DNA from: Coprococcus sp.
GTDB lineage: Bacteria; Bacillota; Clostridia; Lachnospirales; Lachnospiraceae
DNA: 33,411 bases
Direction: 5' to 3'
Assembly (NCBI GenBank): GCA_022793995.1
Contig: JAAWDY010000023.1
Location: 1-33,411 of the forward strand
The notes under the pieces are model-generated. The model was not told the DNA's origin and ran no database searches. It saw only the letters and a program-made list of their open reading frames with translations. Below, piece by piece: positions 23,879 to 32,755 of this stretch. Made by a program: the position numbers and the translations under genes. Position 1 is the first letter of the stretch. Every line of letters begins with the position of its first letter.

Positions 23879-24799
23879 ATGGAGCAGAATTTGGAGAGTT
23901 TTGAAGAACAATTATTTCAACTGACGAACAAAGATAAAATAAAGAAGAATGAACCAATGGAGAAGCACACCACATTCCGGGTGGGAGGGCCTGCGGATTA
24001 CTTTTTAGTTCCGGAGCGGACGTCGGAAATCGCGGATATCGTCCAGCTGTGCCGCGGCAAGAATGTCCCTTATTATGTGATTGGGAACGGGAGCAACCTT
24101 CTGGTCGGCGATAAGGGATATCGGGGCGTGGTGATTCAAATCTACAAATCGATGAGCCGTATCAGGATAGAAGGAGATGAGATAATCGCCCAAGCTGGGG
24201 CGTCGCTTGCGCAGACAGCCTGCGCGGCCATGGAGGCGTCTCTTACTGGTCTTGAATTTGCATCCGGCATTCCGGGGGCGCTTGGCGGAGCGGTGGTGAT
24301 GAACGCAGGCGCTTACGGCGGGGAGATGAAAGACGTACTCATTTCGGCGGATGTGCTTACCCGGGACGGCAGGGTAAAAACACTGACTGTAGAGGAATTG
24401 GAACTGGGATACCGAAAGAGCGTGATCCCGGAAGAGGGTTTTATTGTATTGGAAGTACAGATGAGGCTGAAAAGAGGGAAACGGGAAGAGATACAGGGAC
24501 GGATGGAGGAGCTGCGTCAGAAGCGTCTGGAGAAACAGCCTTTGGAATACCCCAGCGCAGGAAGTACCTTTAAACGTCCGGAAGGATATTTTGCAGGAAA
24601 ACTGATCCAGGACGCGGGGCTTAAGGGATTTCGTGTCGGCGGGGCACAGGTGTCTGAGAAACACAGTGGATTTATTGTCAATACCGGAGGCGCGACCGCG
24701 GCGGAGATTCAAGAGCTGATACGCCGGGTGACCGCGGCGGTGAAAGAGAAGACGGGCGTTACGCTGGAGCCGGAGGTCAGGAGGATAGGAGAATTTTAG
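23879..24799 (+). CDS. murB: UDP-N-acetylenolpyruvoylglucosamine reductase MurB
   Basis: 306 residues. It makes UDP-MurNAc by NADPH reduction, using FAD, in the cytoplasmic stage of peptidoglycan synthesis. ATG at 23879 has GAGGGA just upstream; longer starts would include the repeat array and are unlikely. FAD-binding motifs: HTTFRVGGPADYFLVPE, NGSNLLVGDKGYRG and GIPGALGGAVVMNAGAYGGE. The catalytic Ser is in YPSAGSTFKRP and the C-terminal Glu in VTLEPEVRRIG. It is of the shorter MurB type found in Firmicutes. It is the first gene of a cluster with rapZ (one base apart), whiA and an HPr-like gene. Confidence 0.95.
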   Translation: MEQNLESFEEQLFQLTNKDKIKKNEPMEKHTTFRVGGPADYFLVPERTSEIADIVQLCRGKNVPYYVIGNGSNLLVGDKGYRGVVIQIYKSMSRIRIEGDEIIAQAGASLAQTACAAMEASLTGLEFASGIPGALGGAVVMNAGAYGGEMKDVLISADVLTRDGRVKTLTVEELELGYRKSVIPEEGFIVLEVQMRLKRGKREEIQGRMEELRQKRLEKQPLEYPSAGSTFKRPEGYFAGKLIQDAGLKGFRVGGAQVSEKHSGFIVNTGGATAAEIQELIRRVTAAVKEKTGVTLEPEVRRIGEF

Positions 24800-24800
24800 G

Positions 24801-25682
24801 ATGAGATTTGTGATCGTGACCGGAATGTCCGGAGCGGGAAAAAGTACAACACTGAAGATGATGGAAGATATGGGATATTTTTGCGTGGATAACATGCCGA
24901 TCCCTTTAATGACAAAGCTGACGGAGCTTTTGCTGATTCCGAACGGAGAGATCAATAAGATCGCGCTTGGCCTGGATATCCGAAGCGGACAGAATTTAGA
25001 TGAGCTAGAAGACGTCCTGAGCGGCATGGACGCGGCCAGGATGGATTATGAGATCTTGTTTCTGGATGCTGCGGACGTGGTGCTTATCAAGCGGTATAAG
25101 GAGACAAGGAGAAAGCATCCGCTTTCCGGCGGCGGAAGAGTAGAGCAAGGGATCGGATTGGAGCGCCAGAAGATCGGGTTTCTCAAAAAAAGGGCGGACT
25201 ATATTCTGGATACCAGCCGGCTTCTTGTAAGAGAACTGAAGGTGAAGCTGGATGAGATATTTGTAGAAGATAAGGAGTACAGGAATCTCTACATAACGGT
25301 ACTATCCTTTGGGTTCAAATATGGGATCCCAAACGATGCAGATCTGGTCTTCGACGTGCGGTTTCTGCCGAATCCTTACTATATTGATGAACTACGATCC
25401 CAAAGCGGTAACGACAAAGCGGTGCGCGACTATGTGATGGACAATGCGACCGCCAAGGAATTTTTAGATAAATTAACGGATATGATCGAGTTCCTGATCC
25501 CATATTATGTAAAGGAAGGAAAACATCAGCTTGTCGTCGCCATTGGCTGTACGGGAGGTAAGCACCGCTCCGTGACGCTTACAAACGAATTGTTTGAAAG
25601 AATGAATGCAGGGGACGGGGCATATGGTCTGAAGAAGGAACATCGGGATATCGAAAAGGATGCGATCACAAAGGCGAAATAG
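24801..25682 (+). CDS. rapZ: RNase adapter / nucleotide-binding protein RapZ (YvcJ)
   Basis: 293 residues. The P-loop GMSGAGKSTTLKMMEDMGYF (residues 8-27) starts the N-terminal kinase-like domain. The C-terminal domain has SFGFKYGIPNDADLVFDVRF, LPNPYY and GCTGGKHRSVTL, typical of RapZ. In E. coli RapZ delivers the sRNA GlmZ to RNase E; in Bacillus YvcJ hydrolyses GTP and affects competence. ATG is one base after the murB stop, so translation is coupled. Confidence 0.95.
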   Translation: MRFVIVTGMSGAGKSTTLKMMEDMGYFCVDNMPIPLMTKLTELLLIPNGEINKIALGLDIRSGQNLDELEDVLSGMDAARMDYEILFLDAADVVLIKRYKETRRKHPLSGGGRVEQGIGLERQKIGFLKKRADYILDTSRLLVRELKVKLDEIFVEDKEYRNLYITVLSFGFKYGIPNDADLVFDVRFLPNPYYIDELRSQSGNDKAVRDYVMDNATAKEFLDKLTDMIEFLIPYYVKEGKHQLVVAIGCTGGKHRSVTLTNELFERMNAGDGAYGLKKEHRDIEKDAITKAK

Positions 25683-25696
25683 CAGGAGGTGGCGCC

Positions 25697-26650
25697 ATGT
25701 CGTTTTCGGGGCAGGTGAAAGAAGAATTATATAGGCACCTGGATAACGCCAGGCACTGCAGGATCGCAGAAACAGCCGCGATCATCAGTATTTGCGGGAG
25801 TACGGTACTGGAAGAAGAGGGCAGATATTCCTTAAAAATCCATACGGAAAATCCGGCAGTTGCAAGAAAATGCTTTACTTTATTGGAAAAAACCTTTAAT
25901 ATAAGAGCTGATATCGCAATTCGCACGAACCAGGCAAAGGGAAGTGCAGCGTATTTTTTGACAGTGATGGACCAGGAAGAAGCGGCACGTATTCTTCAGG
26001 CAGTGAAACTTCAGGGTATGGGAACAGCGGATGAACCCTATCTTGTTAACGGCCTTGTGATTCGAGAGACATGCTGTAAGAGAGCGTTTCTAAGGGGAGC
26101 GTTCCTTTCGTCTGGTTCCGTGAGCGACCCGGAGAAGTCTTACCATTTTGAAATTGTGTGTACTTCAAAAGAGAAGGCAGAACAGATTCAGAAGGTTATG
26201 TATTGCTTTGGGCTTGACGCAAAGATTGTACTGAGGAAAAAATCTTATATAGTCTACTTGAAAGAAGGCAATCAGATTGCAGATATGCTGAATGTAATGG
26301 AAGCACATGTAGCGCTTATGGAGTTTGAAAATGTGCGGATCGTCAAGGATATGCGCAACAGTGTGAACCGTAAGGTAAACTGTGAAACTGCGAATATCGG
26401 AAAAACGGTTTCCGCTGCCGTAAGGCAGATCGAAGATATACGATATATCCGGGAAACAAAAGGCCTTAACGAGCTGCCGGAAGGATTAAAAGACATGGCC
26501 CTTACGCGTCTTGCATATCCAGAGGCATCTTTGAAAGAATTAGGCAGTCTGCTGACACCGCCGGTTGGAAAGTCGGGAGTGAACCACAGGCTGCGAAAGT
26601 TAAGTGAAATAGCAGAAGAGCTAAGGGCGAAACAAGGAGGAGCAATATGA
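25697..26650 (+). CDS. whiA: DNA-binding protein WhiA
   Basis: 317 residues. An N-terminal LAGLIDADG-derived domain (SFSGQVKEEL, CCKRAFLRGAFLSSGSVSDP) is followed by a C-terminal HTH (LTRLAYPEASLKELGSLLTP and the SGVNHRLRKL recognition helix). WhiA affects cell division and chromosome segregation in Firmicutes and controls sporulation genes in actinobacteria. AGGAGG lies before the ATG. Its stop overlaps the HPr-like ATG by four bases. The yvcK gene, often between rapZ and whiA, is absent here. Confidence 0.95.
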   Translation: MSFSGQVKEELYRHLDNARHCRIAETAAIISICGSTVLEEEGRYSLKIHTENPAVARKCFTLLEKTFNIRADIAIRTNQAKGSAAYFLTVMDQEEAARILQAVKLQGMGTADEPYLVNGLVIRETCCKRAFLRGAFLSSGSVSDPEKSYHFEIVCTSKEKAEQIQKVMYCFGLDAKIVLRKKSYIVYLKEGNQIADMLNVMEAHVALMEFENVRIVKDMRNSVNRKVNCETANIGKTVSAAVRQIEDIRYIRETKGLNELPEGLKDMALTRLAYPEASLKELGSLLTPPVGKSGVNHRLRKLSEIAEELRAKQGGAI

Positions 26651-26910
26651 TTAAGAAACCGATAACGATTCAGTTGGCAGAAGGATTAGACACCCGACCG
26701 ATTGCATTGCTTGTACAGGAAGCAAGCCAGTACGCTAGCACTGTATACATAGAGGTGAAGGATAAGAAGATCAATGCCAAGAGCATTATGGGAATGATGA
26801 GTTTACGGTTGACGCCTGGCGAAGAGATAACGGTTGTAGCTAACGGTACGGATGAAGCGGAGGCTGCAGAAGGGATCGAAACATTCCTGATTAATGTGAA
26901 AAATAAATAA
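26647..26910 (+). CDS. Crh-like HPr protein lacking His15
   Basis: 87 residues with the HPr fold pattern. The phosphotransfer site reads GLDTRPIA with Asp at position 15 instead of His, so it cannot carry phosphate for sugar transport. Ser46 is kept in NAKSIMGMMSL, as in Bacillus Crh, where HPr kinase phosphorylates it for catabolite repression through CcpA. Its position after whiA matches crh in Bacillus. A regulatory role is inferred. The start is ATGA-coupled to whiA. Confidence 0.88.
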   Translation: MIKKPITIQLAEGLDTRPIALLVQEASQYASTVYIEVKDKKINAKSIMGMMSLRLTPGEEITVVANGTDEAEAAEGIETFLINVKNK

Positions 26911-26924
26911 GCGCTCAAAACTTT

Positions 26925-26946
26925 ATGCGTCCACTTGTGGGCGCAT
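26925..26946 (+). terminator. hairpin after the HPr-like gene
   Basis: 10-bp stem ATGCGTCCAC with GTGGGCGCAT (one G-U pair) and a 2-base loop. The following T run is weak (TCAGTGTTT), so termination may be partial. Confidence 0.5.
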
Positions 26947-27007
26947 TCAGTGTTTATGAACTTAGGTCGATCGTATTAAGACCAATCTTATTAGAGGAGG
27001 AAACAGA

Positions 27008-27991
27008 ATGAAACAGGTATTGTTTATCTATAATCCGAATGCGGGTAAAGAGCTGCTGAAGTCGAAACTATCAGATATTCTGGATATAATCGTGAAAGCG
27101 GGATATGAGGTGACGGTTTATCCGACTCAAGAATATAGAGATGCTTATAAAAAGGTGGCAGGCATGGAGGAGAAATACGACCGTGTTATCTGCGCGGGCG
27201 GCGACGGGACGCTGGATGAAGTGGTGTCCGGTATGATGGAGCGCGAGAACCGTATTCCGATCGGATATATTCCGGCTGGGACGACGAATGATTTTGCAAA
27301 TAGTCTTCATATACCAAAGGATATACTTCATGCGGCGCGCACCGCGGTATCGGGCGCTGAATTTGCCTGTGATATCGGCCATTTCAACAGGGATGTGTTT
27401 GTATATATAGCCGCGTTTGGACTGTTTACGGATGTTTCCTATGAGACGAAACAGGAGATGAAAAACGTTCTTGGGCACCTGGCTTACCTGCTGGAAGGAA
27501 TAACCAGGATTTTTGACATTCCCTCTTATCGGATCAAAGTCTCCCACGACAGGGAAGAGATTGAGGACGAATTTATCTTTGGGATGGTGACAAATTCACG
27601 TTCGGTGGGTGGGTTCCGCAACATGATCGGGAAAAACGTCGTGTTCGACGACGGAGAGTTTGAGGTGACTCTGATCAAGACGCCTAAAAATATTCTTGCG
27701 CTCCAAGAGATCATCGCGGCGCTTCTCATCGAGCAGATCGACAGCAAATATATGTACAGCTTTAAGACCGGGAAAATTCGTTTTGAGTCCCTGGAGGAAA
27801 TTCCCTGGACGCTGGACGGTGAATACGGCGGCCAGCATGACGACGTAAGGATCTGGGATAACAGAAAGGCTCTGAAAATCATTGTTCCTGAGAGGTATGT
27901 GGACGGCCTCTCCCAGGAAGGAATTGAGCGTATCAAGAAACAGAAAGAAGCAGAAGATGCGGAATGGCTGAGCCTGGGAACGAATGTTTAA
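27008..27991 (+). CDS. diacylglycerol/lipid kinase family protein (YegS/DgkB type)
   Basis: 327 residues. N-terminal DAGK catalytic domain: FIYNPNAGKELLKSKL, the nucleotide loop CAGGDGTLDEVVSGM and IPAGTTNDFANSL. The C-terminal beta domain has NSRSVGGFRNMIGKNVVFDD, then LDGEYGG. It phosphorylates diacylglycerol or a related lipid at the membrane face to return it to phospholipid synthesis. AGGAGG lies upstream of ATG 27008. It appears to be monocistronic. Confidence 0.88.
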   Translation: MKQVLFIYNPNAGKELLKSKLSDILDIIVKAGYEVTVYPTQEYRDAYKKVAGMEEKYDRVICAGGDGTLDEVVSGMMERENRIPIGYIPAGTTNDFANSLHIPKDILHAARTAVSGAEFACDIGHFNRDVFVYIAAFGLFTDVSYETKQEMKNVLGHLAYLLEGITRIFDIPSYRIKVSHDREEIEDEFIFGMVTNSRSVGGFRNMIGKNVVFDDGEFEVTLIKTPKNILALQEIIAALLIEQIDSKYMYSFKTGKIRFESLEEIPWTLDGEYGGQHDDVRIWDNRKALKIIVPERYVDGLSQEGIERIKKQKEAEDAEWLSLGTNV

Positions 27992-28006
27992 GCGGGATTC
28001 ACAGCT

Positions 28007-28148
28007 CTCTGCCCGCATGCGCACTCGTCGCCTCTATGAGGCTCCAGTTCCGCTCCTTATGGAGCTAAGACTGCTTATGTGGGCAGAGTTCCTGCTTCGC
28101 AGGCCTAATATGGATTTGCATGCAGCCTCTTACATGCAGGCATGACGA
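28007..28148. repeat. multi-hairpin structured element, copy 2
   Basis: A 12-bp outer stem CTCTGCCCGCAT (28007-28018) with ATGTGGGCAGAG (28077-28088) encloses GCCTC-TAT-GAGGC (28030-28042) and GCTCC-TTAT-GGAGC (28052-28065). A further hairpin, CCTGC-TTC-GCAGG (28091-28103), follows, then the core CTTACATGCAGGCATGACGA (28129-28148). The core differs at one base from 12309-12328. It fills the gap between the lipid kinase gene and the tRNA promoter, with no coding potential. Confidence 0.6.
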
Positions 28149-28225
28149 GTCTGTCTGTAAAACCATATTGGATGTGAATAGAAACAGGAAGGAAACAGGA
28201 AGTTTTAAAAATTTAAAAAAAACTC

Positions 28226-28254
28226 TTGTATATTTTGGCAAAATGGGGTACAAT
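28226..28254 (+). promoter_or_regulatory. promoter of tRNA-Glu (and perhaps fba)
   Basis: TTGTAT (28226-28231), a 17-base spacer and TACAAT (28249-28254). It is placed 18 bases before the tRNA 5' end, as usual for tRNA genes. Confidence 0.7.
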
Positions 28255-28272
28255 GTCCAAGTGAGATATTCT

Positions 28273-28344
28273 GGCCCCCTGGTCAAGCGGTCAAGACGCG
28301 ACCCTCTCACGGTCGAATCAGGGGTTCGATTCCCCTGGGGGTCA
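28273..28344 (+). tRNA. tRNA-Glu (anticodon CTC)
   Basis: 72 bases fold as a cloverleaf: acceptor GGCCCCC with GGGGGTC, anticodon stem CGACC/GGTCG around loop CTCTCAC (anticodon CTC, reading GAG), and T arm GGGG-TTCGATT-CCCC. The 3' CCA is not encoded. The D arm is GGTCAAGCGGTCAAGACG, typical of tRNA-Glu. Confidence 0.93.
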
Positions 28345-28382
28345 GCCTATTTAAAGCCATTGAAGAAAGTGGAGGGATTTCA

Positions 28383-29246
28383 ATGTTAGTACCAGCAAAA
28401 GAGATGTTGCAGAAGGCAAAAGCAGGACATTATGCTGTAGGTCAGTTTAATATTAATAATCTGGAATGGACAAAGTGTGTTCTGACTGCTGCAGAAGAAA
28501 CAAAGTCACCGGTCATCCTGGGAGTGTCGGAAGGCGCAGGGAAGTATATGGCAGGCTATAAGACGGTAGTTGGTATGGTGAACGGAATGCTGGAGGAGAT
28601 GGGAATTACGGTTCCTGTTGCGCTTCACTTGGATCATGGCAGTTATGAAGGATGTATGAAGTGTATTGAAGCTGGATTTTCATCTATTATGTTCGATGGT
28701 TCTCATTATCCGATCGAGGAGAATGTTGCTAAGACGAAAGAACTCGTAGCGATCTGTAAGGAGAAGGGGCTTTCCCTAGAGGCAGAAGTGGGAGCAATCG
28801 GCGGCGAGGAAGATGGAGTTGTGGGAATGGGTGAATGTGCAGATCCGCAGGAGTGCAAGATGGTTGCTGATCTGGGCGTGGATTTCCTGGCTGCAGGTAT
28901 TGGCAATATTCATGGGAAATATCCTGCAAACTGGCAGGGACTTAGTTTTGAGACTCTGGATGAGATTCAGAAGCTGACCGGAGAACTTCCGCTTGTTCTT
29001 CACGGCGGTACAGGGATTCCGGATGATATGATTAAAAAAGCGATCGACTTGGGCGTATCTAAGATTAATGTAAATACAGAATGCCAGTTGGTATTTGCGG
29101 AAGCAACCCGCAAGTATATTGAAGCAGGCAAAGATCAGGAAGGCAAAGGCTATGACCCGCGCAAGCTTTTGAAGCCGGGAAGCGAAGCAATCATCGACAA
29201 AGTAAAGGAAAAGATGGAATTGTTTGGTTCAGTAGGGCAGGCATAA
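28383..29246 (+). CDS. fba: class II fructose-bisphosphate aldolase
   Basis: 287 residues. It splits fructose 1,6-bisphosphate to two triose phosphates in glycolysis. Motifs: GQFNINNLEW near the N-terminus, zinc-binding ALHLDHGSYEGC (catalytic Asp and His), EAEVGAIGGEEDG (metal-binding Glu), GIGNIHGKYP (zinc His) and LVLHGGTGIPDD (zinc His and phosphate loop). GGAGGG lies before the ATG. Only 38 bases separate it from tRNA-Glu and I see no terminator between, so the tRNA promoter could also read into it. It is followed by an intrinsic terminator. A tagatose-bisphosphate specificity cannot be excluded. Confidence 0.92.
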   Translation: MLVPAKEMLQKAKAGHYAVGQFNINNLEWTKCVLTAAEETKSPVILGVSEGAGKYMAGYKTVVGMVNGMLEEMGITVPVALHLDHGSYEGCMKCIEAGFSSIMFDGSHYPIEENVAKTKELVAICKEKGLSLEAEVGAIGGEEDGVVGMGECADPQECKMVADLGVDFLAAGIGNIHGKYPANWQGLSFETLDEIQKLTGELPLVLHGGTGIPDDMIKKAIDLGVSKINVNTECQLVFAEATRKYIEAGKDQEGKGYDPRKLLKPGSEAIIDKVKEKMELFGSVGQA

Positions 29247-29275
29247 TCCTGATATGAATGAAAAAAGATTATGAA

Positions 29276-29304
29276 GGAGTTTTGCGAAGGCAAGACTCCT
29301 TTTT
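29276..29304 (+). terminator. intrinsic terminator after fba
   Basis: 10-bp stem GGAGTTTTGC with GCAAGACTCC (one G-U pair) and a 4-base loop, followed by TTTTT. Confidence 0.8.
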
Positions 29305-29370
29305 CAATGAATACAGCGAAAAGGTCCCTGATATTAGATCGCCTGACGGCGATGAGACTGGAGGTAAAAA

Positions 29371-31503
29371 GTGGAAAGAATGGGTAGAGGATTTAATGTG
29401 GCGGAAATATTTGGAGAGAATGTTTTTAATGATGCGGTCATGCAGGAGCGGCTGCCTAAGAAGACATACAGTGAACTGAAAAAAACGATTGAGGAAGGCA
29501 AAGAGCTTCAGGCGGCGATGGCGGATGTCATCGCGCATGAAATGAAGGAGTGGGCGATCGAGAAGGGAGCGACACATTACTCCCACTGGTTCCAGCCGCT
29601 GACCGGGGCGACGGCGGAGAAGCATGATTCGTTTATCTCCGCGCCAAAGTCAAACGGCAAAGTGCTGATGGAATTTTCAGGGAAAGAATTGATTAAAGGG
29701 GAACCGGATGCTTCTTCTTTCCCGTCAGGAGGGCTGCGTTCCACATTTGAGGCGAGAGGATATACGGCATGGGATTGTACATCCCCGGCGTTTGTGAAGA
29801 AGAATCCGGAAGGGACAGGGGCGATTCTCTATATCCCGACTGCTTTTTGTTCTTATAAAGGGGAGGCTCTCGACCAGAAGACGCCCCTTCTGCGTTCCAT
29901 GGAGGCGATCAACAGACAGTCGATCCGCCTGCTGCGTCTGTTCGGCAATACTACATCGAAGAGGGTTGTGCCATCGGTCGGCGTGGAACAGGAATATTTC
30001 CTGGTAGACCGGGAGATGTATTTGAAGCGGAAGGATCTGGTATTTGCAGGGCGGACTCTTTTTGGGGCGAATCCGCCGAAGGGACAGGAACTAGACGACC
30101 ATTATTTTGGCGCGATCCGTGAGAGGATTGCCGCATTTATGAAAGAAGTCAATGAAGAACTTTGGAAGATGGGCGTCTCGGCAAAGACACAGCATAATGA
30201 GGTGGCTCCCGGTCAGCACGAGATTGCGCCGATTTATTCTCAGTGTAATGTCGCGGTGGACCACAATCAGCTTGTGATGGAGACGTTAAAACAGGTGGCA
30301 TATCGGCATGGCCTGCACTGCCTGCTCCACGAGAAACCTTTTGACGGGGTAAATGGATCCGGGAAGCACAATAACTGGTCTTTGGTGACGGACGACGGGA
30401 TCAATATCCTTGATCCGGGCAAGACGCCGCATGAGAATATACAGTTTCTTCTGGTACTGACGTGTATTTTGCGGGCGGTAGATTGCCATGCAGAACTTTT
30501 GCGGGAATCGGCGTCTGACGTGGGAAACGATCATCGTCTGGGGGCGAATGAAGCTCCTCCTGCGATTATTTCCGCTTATCTGGGCGAACAGCTTGAGGAT
30601 GTGCTGGCACAGCTTATCAGCACCGGTGAAGCGGCGCACAGCCTGAAGGGTGGGAAGCTCCATACCGGGGTCAGGACGCTGCCTGATTTTGCAAAAGATG
30701 CGACGGACCGGAACCGCACCTCTCCTTTTGCGTTTACAGGAAATAAATTTGAGTTCCGAATGGTTGGTTCCCGGGATTCTGTGGCTGCGCCGAATGTGGT
30801 GCTGAATACGATCGTGGCGGAAGCGTTCTCGGACGCATGCGATTATCTGGAGGCGGCGGAAGATTTCCAGATGGGAGTGCACGACTTAATTAAGCGTTAC
30901 GCGTCGGAGCACCAGAGAATTGTGTTCAACGGGAACGGATACTCCGAGGAATGGGTTGAGGAAGCAAAAAAACGGGGACTTCCGAATATTCGGACAATGG
31001 TAGAGTCCATCGGGTATTTGACAACCGAGGATACAGTGAAAATGTTTGAGAAATTCGATGTGTTCAGCCGCGCGGAACTGGAATCCAGGGCAGAGATCAA
31101 GTATGAAACGTACTCCAAGGCGATCAATATCGAGTCGCGTTCCATGATCGATATTGCAAGCAAACATATTATCCCGGCGGTCATTAAGTACGTTACATCG
31201 CTTGCGTCTTCTATTAATCAGGTGCGCGCCGCCTGCCCTGCCGCTTGCGTGGATGTGCAAGAGGAGCTGCTTATCAAATCGTCCGATCTTCTCAGTGAGT
31301 CCAGGAAGGCGCTTGGGAAGTTGGAAGATCTGACAGAAGAGGTGGCGAAGAAAGAAGATGGAAGGGAGAAGGCATTTTTCTTCATGCAGCAAGTCGTTCC
31401 GGCAATGGAAGCGTTGAGAAAACCGGTAGATGAACTGGAAATGATTGTAGATAAAAGTATGTGGCCAATGCCGTCCTACGGGGATCTTTTGTTTGAGGTA
31501 TAA
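29371..31503 (+). CDS. glnN: type III glutamine synthetase
   Basis: 710 residues, the size of the GSIII (GlnN) family, much longer than GSI. It makes glutamine from glutamate, ammonia and ATP. GTG at 29371 follows GGAGG with six bases spacing. The GSIII N-terminal signature [20 protein letters not shown] is present, as are the metal and substrate motifs [30 protein letters not shown] and [11 protein letters not shown], and the ATP-site segment [20 protein letters not shown] small hairpin (29338-29353) sits just before the ribosome site. It may control translation, but no known glutamine riboswitch is evident. Confidence 0.95.
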   Translation: MERMGRGFNVAEIFGENVFNDAVMQERLPKKTYSELKKTIEEGKELQAAMADVIAHEMKEWAIEKGATHYSHWFQPLTGATAEKHDSFISAPKSNGKVLMEFSGKELIKGEPDASSFPSGGLRSTFEARGYTAWDCTSPAFVKKNPEGTGAILYIPTAFCSYKGEALDQKTPLLRSMEAINRQSIRLLRLFGNTTSKRVVPSVGVEQEYFLVDREMYLKRKDLVFAGRTLFGANPPKGQELDDHYFGAIRERIAAFMKEVNEELWKMGVSAKTQHNEVAPGQHEIAPIYSQCNVAVDHNQLVMETLKQVAYRHGLHCLLHEKPFDGVNGSGKHNNWSLVTDDGINILDPGKTPHENIQFLLVLTCILRAVDCHAELLRESASDVGNDHRLGANEAPPAIISAYLGEQLEDVLAQLISTGEAAHSLKGGKLHTGVRTLPDFAKDATDRNRTSPFAFTGNKFEFRMVGSRDSVAAPNVVLNTIVAEAFSDACDYLEAAEDFQMGVHDLIKRYASEHQRIVFNGNGYSEEWVEEAKKRGLPNIRTMVESIGYLTTEDTVKMFEKFDVFSRAELESRAEIKYETYSKAINIESRSMIDIASKHIIPAVIKYVTSLASSINQVRAACPAACVDVQEELLIKSSDLLSESRKALGKLEDLTEEVAKKEDGREKAFFFMQQVVPAMEALRKPVDELEMIVDKSMWPMPSYGDLLFEV

Positions 31504-31525
31504 GGCCGCTAAAGGGGAAGAGTTG

Positions 31526-31978
31526 ATGAATAAGGTAGAATTTATAGAAGGGTTGCAAAAAGCGCTCGAGATGAAGGTAAGCCCTCAGACAGTGAGGGAA
31601 AATGCATCCTACTACAGCCAGTATATTGAGGATGAGGTGAGGAAAGGTAGGAGTGAACAGGAAGTTGTGGAAGAGCTTGGAGATCCTTGGGTAATCGCCA
31701 GAACGATTACAGATACCCAAGGAACACAGGAGGGCATTGAATCGGCCTATTATGACAGCCCTTATCCGCAGCATAAAAGGAAAAAAAATACTGGAAATGG
31801 TACGAGAATATTCATGGTCGATTCCTGGTGGAAAAGACTCCTTTTCATGGTCTGCATAATCGGCGTACTATTTATCGTGTTTGCTGTGATTAGTGGAATC
31901 ATAAGCCTGATCGCGCCGGTTGTGATTCCGATTCTGTGCGTCGTGATGATTATAAGAATTATGAGAAACCGGCAGTAA
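31526..31978 (+). CDS. DUF1700 membrane protein
   Basis: 150 residues. ATG at 31526 is chosen over 31493 because AAAGGGGAAG precedes it. The N-terminal DUF1700 motif FIEGLQKALEMKVSPQTVRE, then YYSQYIEDEVRKGRSEQEVV and ELGDPWVIARTI, is typical. A hydrophilic linker follows, then a hairpin of membrane helices (about 105-145; LLFMVCIIGVLFIVFAVISG and APVVIPILCVVMIIRI). The family often accompanies PadR regulators and is of unknown function; no PadR gene is next to it here. It starts 22 bases after glnN and may be cotranscribed. Confidence 0.82.
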   Translation: MNKVEFIEGLQKALEMKVSPQTVRENASYYSQYIEDEVRKGRSEQEVVEELGDPWVIARTITDTQGTQEGIESAYYDSPYPQHKRKKNTGNGTRIFMVDSWWKRLLFMVCIIGVLFIVFAVISGIISLIAPVVIPILCVVMIIRIMRNRQ

Positions 31979-32101
31979 GCGCTCATATGTTGGAAAGCGA
32001 CAAACACAAATAAGACAAGCGGCTTTCTGGTGTTTCCAAAATTATGGCCTTGACAGCCACAAAGTGAAAGGATATAATTACTACGAAATTGAATAAAATC
32101 A

Positions 32102-32150
32102 TCCACCTGTATGGTTGAAAATGCGATTCACCGCAACCGTACAGTTGGAA
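32102..32150. repeat. palindromic intergenic repeat, copy C
   Basis: TCCACCTGTATGGTTG (32102-32117) is inverted as CAACCGTACAGTTGGAA (32134-32150), with GCGATTCACCG between. The arms match copies A and B. It lies immediately before the FMN riboswitch. The gap 31979-32101 shows no other feature. Confidence 0.65.
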
Positions 32151-32151
32151 A

Positions 32152-32258
32152 ATCTTCAGGGCAGGGTGTAATTCCCTACCGGTGGTACAGCCCACGAGCC
32201 GTAAGGCATGATTCGGTGAAACTCCGAAGCCGACGGTATAGTCTGGAGGAAAGAAGAT
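32152..32258 (+). ncRNA. FMN riboswitch (RFN element)
   Basis: The conserved RFN sequence is clear: TCAGGGCAGGGTGTAATTCC, CTACCGGTGGTACAGCCCAC, GATTCGGTGAAACTCCGAAG and CCGACGGTATAGTCTGGAGG, closed by a P1 stem ATCTTC (32152-32157) with GAAGAT (32253-32258). RFN elements shut off riboflavin genes when FMN is plentiful. A terminator follows at 32304. The downstream genes are only rib fragments. Confidence 0.95.
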
Positions 32259-32303
32259 GATGGGACATAGGAGATATTATATTTTCCTGTGTATTGCATA
32301 TTG

Positions 32304-32334
32304 CTCTGGTGTGTTTTGACATCCCAGAGTTTTT
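32304..32334 (+). terminator. riboswitch expression-platform terminator
   Basis: CTCTGG (32304-32309) pairs with CCAGAG (32324-32329) and is followed by TTTTT. A short frame of 20 codons starts at ATG 32257 and ends within it; this may be only a remnant of the leader. Confidence 0.65.
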
Positions 32335-32390
32335 ATTACTTTCTTTGACGCAGAAATTTTCTGTGTTCTTGTAATTACCTTGATTTGCAA

Positions 32391-32594
32391 TGTAAGGAAA
32401 AGAATAATCAGGTTGATATGCAGAAACTTATGGAAGAGCTGGGAAAGGAATAGATTGATAGCATTTTGTTAGAGGGCGGCGGGACGCTGAATTGGTCGGC
32501 ACTGCAAAGCGGAATTGTTCAAAAAGTACAGACTTACATTGCGCCAAAGCTGTTTGGAGGAGCGACTGCGAAAACACCTATTGAAGGCTTGGGG
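32391..32594 (+). pseudogene. ribD: ribD C-terminal fragment with internal stop
   Basis: The frame reads CKEKNNQVDMQKLMEELGKE, TAG at 32451-32453, then IDSILLEGGGTLNWSALQSG and KVQTYIAPKLFGGATAKTPI. This is the end of the reductase domain of the bifunctional riboflavin enzyme RibD (NADPH reduction of the pyrimidine intermediate). The deaminase half and the start of the reductase are missing. Homology stops at about 32594. Confidence 0.85.
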
Positions 32595-32650
32595 CAAAAG
32601 TACAACAGGGTTATTTTTCCGTTTCAACCATTCCCCGCACATTAAAGCAA

Positions 32651-32755
32651 ACAAATTTGCAGGGGCGCAAGGTGGGAGAGTTTGTTAATCTGGAAAATGA
32701 TAATATTATCGGAAAATATGTAGTAGGAGGAACTGACAATGTTTCATTCGATTGA
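32651..32755 (+). pseudogene. ribE: ribE (riboflavin synthase alpha) C-terminal fragment
   Basis: The frame TNLQGRKVGEFVNLENDNII, then GKYV, matches the last 25 or so residues of riboflavin synthase (VNLENDIIGKYV), with one extra Asn. All else of the gene is gone. It lies 56 bases after the ribD remnant. Confidence 0.75.

Noticed and set aside
23432-23911. Minus-strand frame with a 17-residue repeat (FAKRAFGASPLPFRSHP)
   Set aside because: It arises because the 51-bp unit is a multiple of three and stop-free in all frames. There is no ribosome site and it overlaps the murB promoter and start.
32257-32319. Leader peptide of 20 codons after the FMN riboswitch
   Set aside because: It has a ribosome site by chance of the aptamer 3' end, runs into the terminator, and has no codon pattern suggesting attenuation.
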